Translations under genes and position numbers: made by a program
NCBI GenBank assembly: GCA_003339415.1
Contig: PDHQ01000083.1
Coordinates: 1 to 26,247, forward strand
Direction of reading: 5' to 3'
Source: Ophiocordyceps camponoti-saundersi (nom. inval.)
Lineage: Eukaryota > Ascomycota > Sordariomycetes > Hypocreales > Ophiocordycipitaceae
DNA length: 26,247 bases
Notes under the pieces: generated by a model
What the model was told of the DNA's origin: nothing
Seen by the model: only the letters and a program-made list of their open reading frames with translations
Database searches by the model: none
In this document: positions 11,459-21,965 of the stretch, one piece after another
How the letters are laid out: every line of letters starts with the position of its first letter
Numbering within the stretch: position 1 is the first letter of the stretch

Positions 11459-11776
11459 TAGACTGCGGTTTTTGCGTGAAGAAAACAATTTTCCATGCTT
11501 TCACGGCTGTGATGCGATACCCTCGACAGATGGTCATACCCATCAACCCAGCGCGCCTACCAGACAGATACTAGTACGAATGGATGCACCCCCAACAAAT
11601 TGGTACACGGGACGGGAGTTGGAAGCCGTATTTTGGCTTGTCCTTGTATTGACCTAGATAGAAGACCATGGACCCCTCCCGAGCCCTTTTGGCCAATAAT
11701 AGCCAGCGAGTGCGATGATGCCGCTCCCGCAAAAGACGATGAAACCCCATCATAACACCAAAACCCAAAGAGCCGC
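11459..11776. other. Intergenic between convergent genes
   Basis: This interval holds the 3' ends of the SmgGDS-like gene (+) and RPL13 (-). No gene or repeat is visible. Confidence 0.6.
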
Positions 11777-12681
11777 TTATTTCTTGGCAGTCTCGGCCTC
11801 GGCCTTGTCTTTGGCGCGCTTCTCGCGAGCTCCCTGGTAGCGGGCTTCGCTCCGGGCCATGCGCAGCTTGGTGTAGGCACCACCTTCGATGGGCTTGGGC
11901 ATCTCGCTCTTCTTGATCTCCTTGAAGGCAATATCGGTCGGGGCGATGGGCAGGCAGGTCGAGATGTTGGTGACCTTGTCGATCTTGGAAACGTCCGTCT
12001 TCGTGTCGCCCTTTTTGGGGGCGTTGGACCTGCGAGGCAACACGATGAGCAGCTTCTTGTAGGCCTTGAGCCGTTCGACGTTGGTCGACAAGCTCTCCTC
12101 GCTCAAGTTCTGACGGCGGTGGTCGACTGCGATGCCGATGGTAGGGGCCATGTGCCGGGAGATTCCTGCCGCCTGCGAGCCCGAGTTGTCAGCATCGAGC
12201 TACACCCTCCCCTCTCTCTCCCCATAATATCATAGCAAAGACGAGATGGCCGTACCTTGAGCTCATCCAGGGTAAAGCCCCGACCCTCGCGAACCTTGCG
12301 GTTGTACTTGATGGTAGGGCATCGCACGATGGGCCGTAGCTTGTCGACGGGACGAGGGGCACAGGCGGCAATCTTGGCCTGACGGGCGTTTCGCCGCGAC
12401 TTCTTCTTGCCGGGCTGTTGCTGGGTGTCAATGATGCGCAAAGATTTCAGTGGGATCGAAAGCAGCGCACCTGGTCAAAGTGGGTGCGAACCCGTCGTTG
12501 CCAATCCTTGCGGAAGTCTGCGAGGCTCTTGTCAGTCGCAGATCGTCGTCGCTTTCTAGCGGTTGAGGCTCACGGTTGTTGACGAGCTTCTGGTTGTGTT
12601 TGATCGCCTGAAGAGGAAATAACAGTTAGCACGAGTATTCAGCAGTAAAGAGGAAAAGACGATATCCTGAGGTCGTACCAT
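11777..12681 (-). CDS. RPL13: 60S ribosomal protein eL13
   Basis: This is a structural protein of the cytosolic large ribosomal subunit. Model on the minus strand: exon 1 is only ATG (12679-12681), then 12574-12607, 12471-12517, 12256-12414 and 11777-12172, giving 212 aa, normal for fungal eL13. The joined N-terminus is [21 protein letters not shown], followed by [31 protein letters not shown] and [20 protein letters not shown], all eL13 signatures. The C-terminal tail is Lys/Ala-rich. The four introns are 71, 56, 56 and 83 nt, which is intron-dense as is common for fungal ribosomal protein genes. An alternative acceptor six bases upstream of 12414 would add two Gln residues. A CACGTG motif lies about 170 bp upstream of the start. 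Confidence 0.95.
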
Positions 12682-13742
12682 TGTGCCTACTCGCGACCAG
12701 CCTCGCTGCGGTTGTCGGTGCTGTAGATGTCAATGGGAATTTCGTAGCCGCAGCTCAGTAAAGGAATTGACAAGAAGGGTTTTCGTGCCCTATCTCATGC
12801 AGTAGGTACGTACCTAGACATCTGGTGTGCCCTTCCACCTAGCGGGCACATCACGTGCTCAGGCAGAAAGAAAAGTTGGTGCCCCAGGCATCTATCGACT
12901 ATAAATTGCCCTCTCCGATCCCGTCTTTGCTCGTTTTCTTTCTTCTCTTCTTCATACTTACCTTGTTCCGAATTCCCCAGCTCAAGATTCGGGGGGTTCA
13001 GTGGGGGAGGCCTGCACTGCACATCGCGGAGTCGTTCCTCACTCCATTGTCCTTCGGGGCCATGGGGGGCGCAATTTTTGATTCCTCCAATTTTCATTGT
13101 TGTCGTCGCCTTGAGCGGTGCAATGAAGAAGATGCTTTGGGATGCTGTGACCGCGCTGGACGTGAATGTGCGGTGCACTTGCGTGAAAGATTCTCTGTGT
13201 GATGGCCATGGATGCTGGCTGATATGAAGCGAATGAAGCCTCACCAGCTCAAGCAGTATGTACGACAGCGAGCGTGCGTCTGGCTGCGCGGCTACTCCCA
13301 TGATGCTTCTCGAGATCTTGTTCAACACCATTCTGCCGCAGTCGAGCTACGTGAGGACCTGAAATTTTTTCAAGGCTGTGCTCGTATTTACAGCCGTATC
13401 ATCGTAGAAACACAGTGCCACGTTCAAGCCAGCGAAAGATCTACCTCTCGCCAGCCAAAAAGAGAATCGTAACAGGCGTTTCATTCTCGCGCTCGTCTCG
13501 CCCCATCGCCTCTCTCTTCCGTCCCTTCTGCGTACGGTCACGATACCTGTCATCGTGGGGCCCTTCTCCAGAGCTGCGACAGCTGCAGCCCGCAACCGAA
13601 CTTATTCCGACTCAATTTTACATCATCGATCGCTCTCGCGACAGAAGCAAAAAAAAAATCCATTAGAAGAAAAATCACCCGAATCCGCTTCCCTCTGCCC
13701 GAGTCCCAATCAGCATAAACCCAAGCCCCTTCGCCCTTCGAG
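12682..13742. other. Divergent promoter region, RPL13 / COX14-like gene
   Basis: This interval separates two divergent starts. It includes pyrimidine-rich runs near 12930-12960 and a CACGTG at about 12852. Open frames here resemble no family I know. An A-rich stretch near 13650-13665 precedes the plus-strand gene and is likely 5' UTR. Confidence 0.55.
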
Positions 13743-14708
13743 ATGGCGTCGAAACTCGGGCCGGAGATGATTTCAAGAGTCAAGCCGCGGAGCGTCAAGG
13801 ATGCCACGCGGTTCACCTCGACGGTGCCCCATGCGACGTCGAAAATAGCCGGTCCGGCGCCACCCAAATCCTCGTCGTGGATGCCCGGCGAGACAGCAGA
13901 GCAGCGGGTTGCGCGTCTTCGAAAGGCACACTTGGCGGCACAGAGGGCTCAGATCAAGCCCATGGATCGGGTCATCAACTCGATGCGAGTATTCCTCGAT
14001 GTGACTCACAAGTTGACCGTCAATGGCATCATTCTCTTCACGGGTATTTGGTTTTTTCCCCTCATCACCCCTCTCCCTCCTCAAATTGCTTGTTCCTTGA
14101 GTGAGAAGGGAAGCTGACGGCTATCGGATGATGTGTTAGTTCTTGCCGCCCTCGTCAGCGTCTACTCTGTCTGGGATATGCTACGCTTCAATCGCTCCCG
14201 ACGAGCCGAATGGATCGAAATACAGAAGAGGCTTGAGTCGGATGACCTATCCGCCGCGCGAATAGCCTATCTGAAAGGCGAAGGCACCGAGGCGCAGATT
14301 GCCCTCGTAGAAGAGGCCAACCGTGAGGCCGAGAGATTAGGCACCAAGCTGCCTCCACTATTGCCACCGCCCGAGCAGCGGACACATTTCGAGGAGACCG
14401 TCAAACCTGTGCTTGTACGGCGGGACCAGAACAAGGATGGCAAAGGTATACTCGGCATCTTCTCCGGCCTCTTTGGTGGAAGCAGCTCCAGCGACGAAGC
14501 CTCAGCAGCAGTTGTTCAAGATGGGTCGGCACCATATGACGTCGGCACTGGTAACATGGTCCAGACGGTCGAAGCGTCGGCCAAGAGCGCTTGGGAGACG
14601 GAGAAGGAGAGACAGCGCAGGGGAGGGAGTCTTGACCGGCTCGGGCTGGAAGCTGGGGACTCGGATCTGTCGTCTTCGTCGGGCACGAAGGGATGGCGGC
14701 CATGGTGA
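13743..14708 (+). CDS. COX14-domain-like cytochrome c oxidase assembly protein
   Basis: The N-terminus (MASKLGPEMISRVKPRS, then TRFTSTVPHATSKIAGPAPP) and the following AEQRVARLRKAHLAAQ segment match filamentous-fungal proteins usually annotated as cytochrome oxidase c assembly-domain proteins; these act at the mitochondrial inner membrane. Model: exons 13743-14043 and 14140-14708, giving 289 aa. The intron is 96 nt (G|GTATTT...TTAG, CTGAC branch point) and splits a Val codon inside the single membrane segment at about residues 92-113 (ILFT-VLAALVSVYSVW). An acidic/basic helical region follows (RRAEWIEIQKRLESDD), and the tail is Gly/Ser-rich with low complexity. Family assignment rests on recollection of homologues, not on catalytic residues. 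The start is the first ATG after a stop-rich leader. Confidence 0.7.
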
Positions 14709-15499
14709 AGGGTGTACGCCCGAAAAGATGTACCCTTGACTTTGGGCAGATCGGGGGGAGATCAGTACGTGTATCATGATTCATATGTACATACGTTTCG
14801 GCGTCCGGTGTCAACTTCTTTACAGAGAGACATGGTGGTGTAACCTACAGGTTGCTTTGAAGGGGAGAAAAGGAGAATAGAGGTTGTTTGGAATAAGACG
14901 AAAGGGGAGAAGAACGGAAGAAGGTGACTGTGATGTTGATCTGGCCTGTTTCCATACCCACGAAGGATATAGACGAAGGCTCAAGCAGCTTATCGTACGC
15001 CCACGAGAGTTTCGCTAAGCCTACTTGTGATTTCATGCCTGCCACTGCCTGCCAATACCATGGATCTGTCGACGATATCAAGAAGCCGCGCCACCCAGCT
15101 ACCTGATAACCAATACCAGCAGGCTGCAGCCGATGCTTACCGGCCGTGTTCAGATCTCTTTACCCGGAAAATAAGCTTGTCTTAACTGAGCTGGAAGAAG
15201 ACATAGAAGGGAAAGAAAAGGAAGAGTCGGACCATATCCGTCACGACAATTATCCTCATCAGCCACATATATTCCCTTCTTTGGCACGATGCATCTATCC
15301 ATTCCCGTAGTCACGACGCGCATCGACCGTCATGCGAGATGTCATTGGTCACGTGAGACATCTAGAGCCTCTTTATCACTACCTACCTACCTACTACTCT
15401 TTGCGTCTCCCATCACATTGCCCGAAGGTCTTTGGCACGTGTCTCGTGTATCGCCAAAGACACGAATCTACGACCCACGGAGCACCCAGGTTCATCTCA
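14709..15499. other. Intergenic between convergent genes
   Basis: This interval holds the 3' ends of the COX14-like gene (+) and DAHP synthase (-). It includes a CACGTG at about 15351 and a short CTAC repeat at about 15383-15397. No gene is recognised. Confidence 0.5.
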
Positions 15500-17029
<1,530 letters not shown>

Positions 17030-18133
17030 TCAAGCAAGCAGAAGCTGGACTATGGCTGGCCGGGGCCGGAGACCGGAGCAGAGTCGGAGCCCCACCATGA
17101 TTACATTAGTAGTAGCAAAAGGTTGAGGCGTAGTGGCACTGGAGCTATTCAGCTACTGCCACAGTTGGCCAGTAGTCGGCGCTATTAAAGCTTGGAGATC
17201 CGTGGAGATGACTCTTCTGCCGCGATGCGGGCCAATTGGGGGTCGACGGGATGCGCGGCGGCGAGACATGAGACATGAGAGGGAAGGCTGATGAGGTGAG
17301 CGGAATAAGGTGTGGTGGTATATTGGGCTTTTGTGTCACCACCATGCGAGCAAAGCGAGCCGTTGATGCGTGTGTATAAGTAAACGATATGTATTTAGAT
17401 ATGTAGATGGCTGGGAATCTTCGTACTCCGTAGTTTGGTAGTTCAAAGTTGTGATGATTGTTGGGGACAAGGGAGGCGGACCGGTGAGCGGGCCGATGAA
17501 TGCATGCAGGTATGTGTCTGTGTATGTAGGTTCACACGGCGTACTATAGTAATATATAAATAGACATGATATGTAAGTAGGGGTCTATCTTCGTTGCCAC
17601 GCGCATCTGGGAGGGGAGGAGCCGTTGGTTGGTTGTGTTGTTGGTTGGGTCAATGCAGCCTGCATCTCTCTCCGTCTTCCTCTTCCGCTCGAGTCTATCA
17701 AGTCTTTAAGACTCTCAAGTCTCTACACACAAGCAGACGTACCCTACACCACCGTCACTGGAAACAACAGTAGCAGGACACGTATGGATAGTAGTGGTAT
17801 ACACTTAGCCTACGGACGTACTACCGAGCACATAGAGGTAAGTGATGGGGCACGCGCATCGCCTTGCTTGAAAAGCACTTTAGGCGCCGGGTGGGCTATC
17901 GATTGCATGCTATGTATCCATTGACACTCCTCTTCCTCTTGTTGCTCGACAGAAACTCACACTCTCTCTCTTTTGTCTGTTCTCATTCAAATGAGGGCCC
18001 TTAAACGGAGGCTATCGAACGGAGGACTTAGAAAGGAGGCCCTGGAAGTGACCAGCAGGGGTTTTCTCTATGTTGTTGGCAAGAGGCACCTTACGGACGG
18101 TCTCTCCTGAGGCTACCTACATCATGATCATAG

Positions 18134-18514
18134 GGGTATCGCACGTGCGTGGCTCGGAACCCGGATGGTGACCTTCGCTCGGAGCTGAAGCGTCTCGCGG
18201 AATGGGCTGAAATGCAACGCAACGGGGAACAGGGGAATGATGAAGACGCGATCAGGCGCTGGTAGGCTGTGCATATGTATGTGCGTATCCGTAGGACTTT
18301 TCGGGATTTCGAGACGGGACGAGAGGTCACGGCACACCGAGGCACCAGGTTAAAGGCCATCCGATACCTCGATGCTCTCCCGCATAGCATACAAGAGGAG
18401 GTTCTGAGGTTCTTCACAGCCCTGTCCTGTATGTGCGGGTGCAGACAAGCCTTTCGGGCAGCTCTCGCATCTGGTCGCGAGATGCCGATGGCGGGGCCGA
18501 CCTCAACACTGTGA
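18134..18514 (+). pseudogene. Possible decayed coding segment
   Basis: One frame is open from 18134 to 18514 except for a single TAG at 18263-18265. The first part reads like coding sequence rich in charged residues (for example LRSELKRLAEWAEMQ). The second part includes a predicted amphipathic stretch (IRYLDALPHSIQEEVLRFF) and a Cys-rich patch. There is no convincing ATG; a splice-acceptor-like TAG ends at 18133. I recognise no family. It could be a relic exon, part of an unannotated gene, or chance. The opposite strand is also open across 18091-18642, which weakens the case. Confidence 0.22.
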
Positions 18515-18606
18515 CGTGAAACCCGGTGAAATTCAGATCGGACCTGATGGTCAGCTTGACATAGTACTGGCATTGATATCTCCCTTTCCCATGGCTTGAT
18601 CTCTAT

Positions 18607-18654
18607 CACGTGACAGCTTCTGGGTTCTTGCCCAAAGTCCACGTGACGGCTTCT
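18607..18654. promoter_or_regulatory. CACGTG direct repeat
   Basis: CACGTGAC followed by AGCTTCT or GGCTTCT occurs twice (18607-18621 and 18640-18654), 33 bases apart, with one mismatch over 15 bases. CACGTG is the binding core of bHLH factors such as Cbf1. The pair lies about 350 bp upstream of the small membrane protein gene. A regulatory role is inference. Confidence 0.35.
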
Positions 18655-18998
18655 ACATAAAAAAGGTTATATCGTGTAAGGTCTAGGATGGGCTCAAGCT
18701 TGAAGCCCCTATGTCTGCAACTAAGAGGCTATTTGTATGTATGTACATATGTATGTATGCATGTGTGTATGAGGGTCAGATGAGCCCTGCCTCTTCACTC
18801 TCCTCTGCTCTCTTTTTCTGCCTTGTCTCTGATTTTACCCATCTTCTCTTTATTCGCCAGGCTGCTCCGATCTCGTATCCGATCAGATAAGGTGCGACAG
18901 AAAAGGAAGATTACAGAATCGGTAGCTTTTATCGCCCGTTTCGAATATCACATTTCGAAAGAGAATCGCTTTCCCTTTCTCCTTCCTTGGGTTGCGTG

Positions 18999-19267
18999 AT
19001 GACGCCGGCTACTATCGAGACTGATACGACGCAGGGACGCGATAGCTGGTCGATTTGGGCTGTGGAAGCCTTTGTGATTATCCTGCTTCTAGGTGGCATG
19101 ATCATCTGTTTTGGAATTGCGTGAGAACTTTCCCTCCGCCTTTTCCTTCTCTTAACGTATTCTATGGCCATTCGCTGCAGCAGTATAAGTATGGTGAAGC
19201 ACCGCCGGCATATCAGCCCAATCCTGGGCCATACTCGCCTCCTCCCGACCCGCCGCCGGGGCAGTGA
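18999..19267 (+). CDS. Small one-pass membrane protein with Pro-rich PPAY tail
   Basis: Exon 1 begins at ATG 18999 and encodes a short Thr-rich N-terminus, then a strong membrane segment (residues 17-40, including AVEAFVIILLLGGMIICFG). Exon 2 starts at 19181 after a pyrimidine-rich acceptor and, in one frame, reads QYKYGEAPPAYQPNPGPYS and more prolines to TGA at 19267. Keeping that frame needs a GC donor at 19119 (ATT|GCGTGA), giving 68 aa. The better-looking GT donor at 19121 (GTGAGA) instead gives a basic tail ending at 19286 (75 aa). The Pro/Tyr tail looks more protein-like, and its PPAY (48-51) would suit a WW-domain ubiquitin ligase such as Rsp5, but this is inference. I recognise no named family. 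Confidence 0.5.
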
Positions 19268-19742
19268 AGGGACTTCTATGTTATAGAATTTTTTTCTTCT
19301 TCCTTCTTCTGGGGGAGGCTAGGAAATAGGAAGACGCAGAGGAGTATATACGGGTACGGGTGGTGGCGGCCTATGGACTTATCCTCGCTGAGAGTCCTCT
19401 CGGGATAGGGATTCCCCGCATGAATTTCACTCCACATATCAATGCCCAATGGCCCACCGCAGGCTTGTATTGTCTTGACCTACGGACTACATTGATCAAG
19501 AAGTGGTATCTTCCTTTTGCAGCCCTTGATCTCATCAACGCTTCTTCTCAATGACTCTTCTCAATGTTCTTTGCGGCCAAGAAGGCTTCGCATCGGATGC
19601 TCCTTCCTGCGTCAGCCATGTTGACAACTTTCGATGAGGCCATGGGAAAGCGCGGATGGGAAAGTGCGGATGGGCGGTGGTGGTCGTTATTTTCGGTGAC
19701 CCTCATTGATGGGCTCTTCATCTCCTTTATTCACTCACAGTC
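19268..19742. other. Intergenic
   Basis: This interval lies between the small membrane protein and the transporter. A T-rich stretch after 19290 may belong to the 3' UTR. No gene is recognised. Confidence 0.5.
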
Positions 19743-21239
19743 ATGAACTTTTACGCCAAAAATCTTGCACTGCTGTGCGCACTCTGTGCAATCCTTCTCT
19801 ATCGAAGACACCGACGACGTGGCACGCAGCTGGCCAAGTTTGATGCCCCACGATTGGACACGGCTCGAAGCTTCCACTGGCGCTTTCTCGTCCCCTATGC
19901 CCTGGCCGTCGCTGCCGACTGGTTGCAGGCTAGTTGCCCTCCACGGGCGGCATCGTCAAGCCCTCAGCTGACCTGAAGCCGCTTCAGGGACCGCATTTGT
20001 ACGCCCTGTACAGGGATGACAAGCAACTGCCCGAACAGAACATCGCGCTTCTCTACGCCGTCGGCTTCCTGAGCGCCGCTGTGAGCACCGTATTTGTCGG
20101 ACAGTTCATCAACTACGTCGGCAGACGGGCTGCATGCTCATTTTGTTGCTGCCTCAATGGCTTTTCCACCGCCCTGATTCTATGCAGAAGTATGCCTATC
20201 CTGATACTGGGTCGAATCTTGGGCGGCATGGCAACGACTCTCCTGTTCAGCGCCTTTGAAACGTGGATGATCAGCGAGTACCATTTCTTGGAGCTCGATC
20301 AGTCGACCCTGCCTCTCAAAACGATACTGGAGAACATGACGCTGGTGAACAGTGCCGTCGCCATGCTTTCGGGTGTCGCAGGCGATGCACTCGTCGCAGC
20401 GTCCGGTATGCGAGGGATGCCTTTTTACTTGGCCAACTTATGCTGTCCGATGGCTCAAGTCTTGTTATTGTTCTTGTGGCGTGATGACAGGCCTCAAGGC
20501 TTCTTATGGTTCCCATGGCGTCATGTCAAGCCCAGTGATCCCGTGGTCGAGTGGCGATGGAGGGACTACAAACTTGGGATCAAGACAGTGCTGACGAGCA
20601 AGAAGATCTCGGCTCTCACATTTGCGACATGCTGCTTCGAAGGGGCCATGTACCTGTTCATCTTTTTCTGGACAGCGGCACTAACCAGTGCACGCCTCAA
20701 GGTCGGCATCGACGAGAAGCCTCCGTTGGGGCTCATCTTTTCCAGCTTCATGTGCGCCATGATGGCCGGTTCTCTCATCTCGGCGACGGTCGAGACCCCA
20801 TCTCGACAAAGCGCAACGACGGATCTATACCTGGCCATGGTCATCGGCAGCGGAAGCCTGTCATGCGCCGTGCTCTTTGAAGATGAGCGAAAGCTGTTTT
20901 GGGCGTTTTGCATCTTAGAAGCGACCATCGGGGCCTACTTTCCCGCCATGGGCTTTTTAAAGAGCGAATCCGTCGACGACGACATGCGAGGCCACGTGTA
21001 TGGCGCCCTCCGGCTACCCTTGAACCTGTTCGTCCTGATGGTCCACATGATGGATAAGGAGGGTTCGTGATGCCGTACCGTGCCAGCCCCCCGGAACGAT
21101 GCTAACACGAAGCTGCGCAGGCGACTTTCATCGGGCGAGGGTGTTTTTGACTCTCGCCGGGCTCTTATTAGCGGCTGCGGTCGTAGTCAAGAGAAGCCTG
21201 GCCCGAAACGGTTTTGATGGTGGGAATGGGGTTATCTGA
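19743..21239 (+). CDS. MFSD5-type molybdate-anion transporter (major facilitator)
   Basis: The product is a 459-aa polytopic membrane protein of the MFSD5/MOT2 family, which imports molybdate. Exons are 19743-19928, 19988-21062 and 21121-21239. Family signatures are YALAVAADWLQGPHLYALY near residues 52-70, GRILGGMATTLLFSAFETW, and LGLIFSSFMCAMMAGSLI. Multiple hydrophobic helices run through the whole protein. Intron 1 (59 nt) uses a GC donor, CAG|GCTAGT, with a CTGAC branch point. No GT donor joins ADWLQ to GPHLYALY in frame. Intron 2 (58 nt) has a GTTCGT donor. The C-terminal exon supplies the last helix (FLTLAGLLLAAAVVV). The start ATG fits the family, whose N-terminus is a short helix followed by a basic patch (RRHRRR). 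Confidence 0.9.
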
Positions 21240-21754
21240 AACTTGAGAGAAGATGACTGTATATCTTGAAGCTGCCTGCCAAATGCGGGTATTTGTTAGC
21301 GAGCTATTGGTGCGCTATTGCTGCGAGTCGGACGCAGTCGCTCTGCGAATACCATGTACCGATGTACTGTACAGTGTGCTTCACGCCTTCAGCCATTCCG
21401 CATGATGAACCACACCTCGCCCCTCCCCGGCCAAATCTCCGAGCAAACCAACATCTTGTATTGTGCGTCCGCACGGATATACGGCTGGCAGAGACTGATC
21501 ACCGCCGGATTGGCCCGAAGCACCGGCTCCGGGTACAGAGTGGGGTTTCGTCCGAGCCAAAAGCCATCCCCCCTTACCGGGCCGAACCCCGACGACCGCG
21601 GCGCTGAGCCGGATGACGCCACGAGAGACGTTGGCGCGCCCTCTGTGTGCGTATTAGAGCAGCCAGTTGAGCTCTATCTGCCAAGAGAGAAAGAGAGAGA
21701 GAGGTAGGTAGGTAGGTACCTAGGTGGATAGGAGGCGGAAAAGGGGTTCAACAG
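21240..21754. other. Intergenic, probably containing the hexokinase 5' exon
   Basis: An open frame runs from the ATG at 21402 to about 21700 but resembles nothing known. A (TAGG)n repeat lies at 21703-21717. The upstream start codon of the hexokinase gene should lie here, because the frame at 21755 has no in-frame ATG before a TAG at 21713. I could not place it. Confidence 0.4.
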
Positions 21755-21912
21755 CGACGTCTTTCGTCCGCCTTGAAATCCGCTTTGAACACCGCCAAGA
21801 CGTCTTCCTACGCCCGAGACGCCTCCTGGCGGCACGGCCTGCTCTCGGCCGTGGTGCTGGCGGCGGCGACGACAGTGAGTCCCCAATGACCTCCCTCTCA
21901 TCCCTCCCTATG

Positions 21913-21965
<53 letters not shown>

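Noticed and set aside
18091..18642. 183-codon minus-strand open frame
   Set aside because: No recognisable motif, protein-like composition or splice pattern. It is probably chance in GC-rich sequence.
21402..21707. Open frame before the hexokinase as its first exon
   Set aside because: A donor at 21704 does not match in phase any acceptor far enough downstream, and the protein resembles no hexokinase N-terminus, so I did not join it.
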